Positions 12,656 through 14,988 of a stretch of DNA of 14,988 nucleotides are shown here, piece by piece (position 1 is the stretch's first letter; every line of letters begins with the position of its first letter). Made by a program: the position numbers and the translations under genes. This stretch comes from Thermoplasmatota archaeon (GTDB lineage: Archaea > Thermoplasmatota > Thermoplasmata > UBA10834), in assembly GCA_030836605.1 (NCBI GenBank), contig JAUPMC010000070.1:1-14988 (forward strand), read 5' to 3'. The notes under the pieces were generated by a model. That model made no database searches, was not told where the DNA came from, and was given only the letters and a program-made list of their open reading frames with translations.

Positions 12656-13555
12656 ATGTGGCTCACGAGGGTACTGGAGAGCTACAGCGCGATGATGGCC
12701 CTTGGGCTGTTGTTGGGCGTCCTGTCAGGGGGCTTCCCCGTGCTGACCAAGGAGGTCTCGATGGCGTCCCTCGCCATCCTGATGACGCTCTCCCTGTCGA
12801 ACGTGAAGCTCGGCGAGGCGAGGAGCAAGGGCCACGCGAAGGACGCGGTCGTCGCCCTGGCCATCAACTACGGGATGCTCACGGTGGTCATCCTGCTGTT
12901 GGGGAGCATGTTCCCCGAGGACCTGTGGTGGGGCTGGGTGCTCATGGCGGCCGCCCCCTCGGCGGTTTCCGTCGTGCCGTTCACCACGATCATGGGCGGC
13001 AGGACCTCGAAGGCGCTCTTCTCCACGTCAGTGAACTACCTGGTGGCGCTCGGCCTGATGCCCCTGATCACCCTGGCACTGATAGGGTCGGCCGTCTCCG
13101 TAGAGAGCCTCGTGACCTCCCTCCTCCTGTTGATCGCGCTGCCAATGGCGTTCTCCAGGCTGCTGACGAGGGTCACCGTGCGGAAGAGGACCAAGTCGGT
13201 CGCGATGAACCTCTCGTTCGCCGTACTCATATTCGCCGTCGCGGGCTCGAACAGGGACGCGTTCTTCGAGGACCTGTGGATCGTGCTGGCGATATCAGCG
13301 GCCTGCATCGTCCGCACATTCGGGACGGGGTTGGGGACTGAATACCTGTTGCGCGCGCGCGGGGTCCCGAAGGACGAGCGGATACACCAAGTGCTGTTCG
13401 CGAGCTACAAGAACCTCGGGCTGACCGCGACTCTCGCGATCGCGCTCTTCGAGCCAGTCGTGGCCGTCCCAGCGACCATCTGCATCGTGTTCGAGGTCGT
13501 GTGGGTCATATTCCTCGTGAGGTTCTACGAGCGCGCGCCTACACGATCCCCCTGA
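12656..13555 (+). CDS. Bile acid:sodium symporter (BASS/SBF)-like carrier
   Basis: 299 residues with about ten hydrophobic segments and short loops, the size and layout of the SBF/BASS superfamily. Recognisable points are the short amphipathic start, LLGVLSGGFPVL, the MTLSLSNVKLGE stretch, AAAPSAVSVVPFT (core crossover segment) and YKNLGLTATLAIALF, equivalent to the family's second Asn-containing crossover. These proteins move organic anions, usually with Na+. The true substrate cannot be read from sequence, and the archaeal branch is largely uncharacterised. ACR3 is a distant relative of the same fold, but its Cys and Glu signature is absent here. The last 17 bases overlap the 3' end of the convergent DUF457-like gene. 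Confidence 0.82.
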   Translation: MWLTRVLESYSAMMALGLLLGVLSGGFPVLTKEVSMASLAILMTLSLSNVKLGEARSKGHAKDAVVALAINYGMLTVVILLLGSMFPEDLWWGWVLMAAAPSAVSVVPFTTIMGGRTSKALFSTSVNYLVALGLMPLITLALIGSAVSVESLVTSLLLLIALPMAFSRLLTRVTVRKRTKSVAMNLSFAVLIFAVAGSNRDAFFEDLWIVLAISAACIVRTFGTGLGTEYLLRARGVPKDERIHQVLFASYKNLGLTATLAIALFEPVVAVPATICIVFEVVWVIFLVRFYERAPTRSP

Positions 13556-14042
13556 GGCTCGACAGCCTCGCCCTCGAGGAGGACGCGACATGGTCCGCAT
13601 ACGCCCTCAGGCCCGTCCTGCCGCTCATGAGCGACCAGTCGGAGTATGTCAAGAACACGATCCCGGCGGACGCGCCCAGCAACAGGGCGGACTCGCCGAC
13701 CACGTTCAAGTCGCCGAGCACCCGCTGGAGGCCGTCCATCCCCAGGTGGATGGACCAGAAGGCGAGCGGGAGCGCGAACCTCCACCCGAGCGACAGGTGG
13801 CCGACGACGATGGCGGCCACCGGGTAATGGAACCACGATTTCCACGGGAGGCCTGAGCTGTCGTCCCAGGACTGGTTTAGCACCGCGCTCCACCCGTTGG
13901 CAGACACGTACCGCGGGAGAGCGAACAGGTGGTCGGCGTCTATCACGATGCCGAACAAGACCGCGACGAACCACTCGTTCTTGTCGAGCCTCAGGAGCAT
14001 GGCCACGAGGACCACGACGACGATGTGGGTTGGCGTCAGCAT
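13539..14042 (-). CDS. DUF457/YdjM-like membrane protein (putative metal-dependent hydrolase)
   Basis: 167 residues with about four hydrophobic segments. The N-terminal pattern THIVVVVLVAMLL ... GIVIDADHLFALPRY (His6, Asp35, Asp37, His38), followed by WFHYP and HLGMDGLQ, matches the His/Asp arrangement of the 'membrane-bound metal-dependent hydrolase' DUF457/YdjM family. The biochemical reaction of that family is not established; a phosphatase-like or lipid hydrolase role is usually assumed. The C-terminus is a basic cytoplasmic tail. The 17-base overlap with the carrier gene at the 3' end means the last codons of each are constrained by the other strand. Promoter candidate: TTTAATAACC at 14101-14110 (minus strand). 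Confidence 0.75.
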   Translation of the reverse strand: MLTPTHIVVVVLVAMLLRLDKNEWFVAVLFGIVIDADHLFALPRYVSANGWSAVLNQSWDDSSGLPWKSWFHYPVAAIVVGHLSLGWRFALPLAFWSIHLGMDGLQRVLGDLNVVGESALLLGASAGIVFLTYSDWSLMSGRTGLRAYADHVASSSRARLSSLRGIV

Positions 14043-14100
14043 CTAGGGACCTGGATACGTATACTGGCTCCGGAGTATCTGTCTGTTTCGCCTCACACGC

Positions 14101-14163
14101 GGGTTATTAAACGGCCTCGCGCGGCGGACCCTCCTTATTAACTGCGGCGAAGATTTTAATAAC
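14101..14163. promoter_or_regulatory. Divergent promoters with identical TATA elements
   Basis: The decamer TTTAATAACC occurs twice, pointing outward: at 14101-14110 on the minus strand (towards the DUF457-like gene, with initiation near 14077 and a 35-base leader) and at 14154-14163 on the plus strand (towards cbiM, with initiation near 14183). A third A/T-rich motif, CTTATTAAC, lies between them at about 14134-14142. Identical boxes could be chance convergence on the TATA consensus or a shared operator. Confidence 0.5.
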
Positions 14164-14192
14164 CATATCGGCGGTGGAATCCGGAGGTCAAA

Positions 14193-14879
14193 GTGGCGCA
14201 CATACATCTGGAGGACGGGGCGTTCTCGCCGTTCTGGGTCATCGTCTGGTCGCTCGTCGCCGCGGGCCTCGTCACGCTCGCGCTCATCATCATCGGCAGG
14301 AAGGAGACCTCCCCTAGGAAGCTCGCCATAGCGGCCATGTGCACGTCCGTAGGCTTCGCGGTCTTCCAGGTGAGCATACCCATCTTCGGTGGGATACACC
14401 TCAACCTCACACCCCTCATAGGCATACTGGCCGGGCCGGGGCTGGGAAGCCTTGCCGCGCTCCTGATCAACGTCTTCAGCGCCGCCGTCGGCCACGGCGG
14501 ATGGGGCATGATCGGCGCGAACACTGTCGTCAACGTGATCGAGGTCGTCGTCTCCTATTACATTTACAGGCTTGTCCGGACCAGGTTCAAGCTCGACCGG
14601 TTCGCCTCCGGGCTGGGAGCGGCCGTCGTCGCGCTGTCCCTCAGCGCGGTCGCCATCGTGGCTATCGTCGCCGTCTCCGGGATCCAGGACTCCGAGCAGA
14701 CCAAGGAGGAGATCGTCGCCAACATGGTCGTCATCGCGGTCATAAACATCGCCGTCGGCGTCCTCGAAGGCGTCGTCACGGGCTATGTGGTCAGTTTCAT
14801 AGGCAGGGTGAGGCCGGACCTGCTGAAGGACACGGAGGGCGAGCTGGAGAAGGATGCCGCCCCCGCGCCGGGGGCATGA
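14193..14879 (+). CDS. cbiM: CbiM-like ECF transporter S component (cobalt/nickel)
   Basis: 228 residues from GTG 14193, set by GGAGGT at 14183-14188. The N-terminus MAHIHLEDGAF has the His near position 2-3 that, in CbiM/NikM, forms the square-planar Co2+/Ni2+ site with the amino terminus. About six hydrophobic segments follow, with the CbiM-type stretches HLNLTPLIGILAGPGLGSLAALLINVFSAAVGHGGWGMIGANTVVN; His in GHGGW is another expected metal-site residue. The C-terminus is a charged tail. The S component binds the metal ion and passes it inward with CbiN, CbiQ and the ATPase CbiO. The reading continues into another membrane gene 4 bases on, as expected for a cbiM operon, but the remaining components lie beyond the window. 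Confidence 0.88.
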   Translation: MAHIHLEDGAFSPFWVIVWSLVAAGLVTLALIIIGRKETSPRKLAIAAMCTSVGFAVFQVSIPIFGGIHLNLTPLIGILAGPGLGSLAALLINVFSAAVGHGGWGMIGANTVVNVIEVVVSYYIYRLVRTRFKLDRFASGLGAAVVALSLSAVAIVAIVAVSGIQDSEQTKEEIVANMVVIAVINIAVGVLEGVVTGYVVSFIGRVRPDLLKDTEGELEKDAAPAPGA

Positions 14880-14883
14880 CTGC

Positions 14884-14988
14884 ATGAGACTCAGCGCCAG
14901 GTGGCTGGTGTCCCGGCTGGTGTACCTCGCCGCTGCCTTGGTCTTGGTCGGCGGTGTCGCCGTGTACAACCTGTACGGACAGGAGCAC
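14884..14988 (+). CDS. N-terminus of a membrane or secreted protein (partial), possible CbiN/PDGLE-like
   Basis: ATG 14884, four bases after the cbiM stop, opens a frame that runs off the window end (35 codons). A basic start (MRLSARWLVSR) followed by a hydrophobic stretch (LVYLAAALVLVGGVAVY) makes a signal anchor or first membrane segment. Position directly after cbiM suggests CbiN or a PDGLE-domain subunit, both of which start with such a segment, but no diagnostic motif is reached. Confidence 0.65.
   Translation, partial: MRLSARWLVSRLVYLAAALVLVGGVAVYNLYGQEH

Noticed and set aside
14053..14062. TATACGTAT palindrome as promoter of the DUF457-like gene
   Set aside because: It is only about 15 bases before the start codon, too close for a TATA box; TTTAATAACC further upstream fits better.

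Overview
This is a densely packed, GC-rich archaeal chromosome segment. The archaeal call rests on three things read in the sequence. There are diagnostic archaeal information-processing genes: aPelota and ABCE1/RLI with its N-terminal Fe-S domain. There are TATA boxes about 25-30 bases before several start codons (RLI, DedA, the M3 peptidase and the BASS carrier), which implies leaderless or near-leaderless messages. Other genes have GGAGG-type ribosome binding sites. The AGG-arginine and ATA-isoleucine codon style and gene content would fit a high-GC Thermoplasmatota member (Methanomassiliicoccales-like), but that placement is only an inference. I found no tRNA, rRNA, CRISPR array, insertion sequence or integrase, and no gap over 300 bases lacks a gene.

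Layout. Positions 1-45 hold the tail of a rightward gene. Positions 94-281 hold a compact unit: TATA box, 28-codon ORF, then a strong hairpin. A three-gene operon follows at 386-2124: a small Cys-containing protein of the archaeal 'NAC-like' type, a two-cluster ferredoxin-like protein and an ACR3 arsenite efflux pump. Next come an intergenic hairpin cluster (2145-2228), a stand-alone CheY-type response regulator, leftward pelA, and a rightward Roadblock/LC7 protein. A leftward block from 8495 to 4267 encodes a CPA-type cation/proton antiporter, a methionyl-tRNA synthetase with fused tRNA-binding domain, and a PHP phosphoesterase whose start overlaps the metG stop (ATGA). Rightward again are an M3-like metallopeptidase and ABCE1/RLI. 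After these come a leftward DedA membrane protein, a rightward BASS-type carrier, a leftward DUF457-like membrane protein, and a rightward CbiM-like cobalt/nickel transport component followed by the start of another membrane protein cut by the window end.

How the genes relate. Pelota and ABCE1 are known partners in archaeal/eukaryotic ribosome rescue and recycling; with metG they make this a translation-rich neighbourhood. The first operon looks like metalloid detoxification with an attached electron carrier. Several membrane transporters (ACR3, antiporter, BASS, CbiM) are interspersed. All four convergent gene pairs abut or overlap (gaps of 5 and 1 bases, overlaps of 4 and 17), leaving no intergenic terminators. 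The least conventional parts are the micro-unit at 94-281, the hairpin cluster at 2145-2228, the ferredoxin in the arsenite operon, the altered ion-site motif in the antiporter and the extra C-terminal segment on MetRS.
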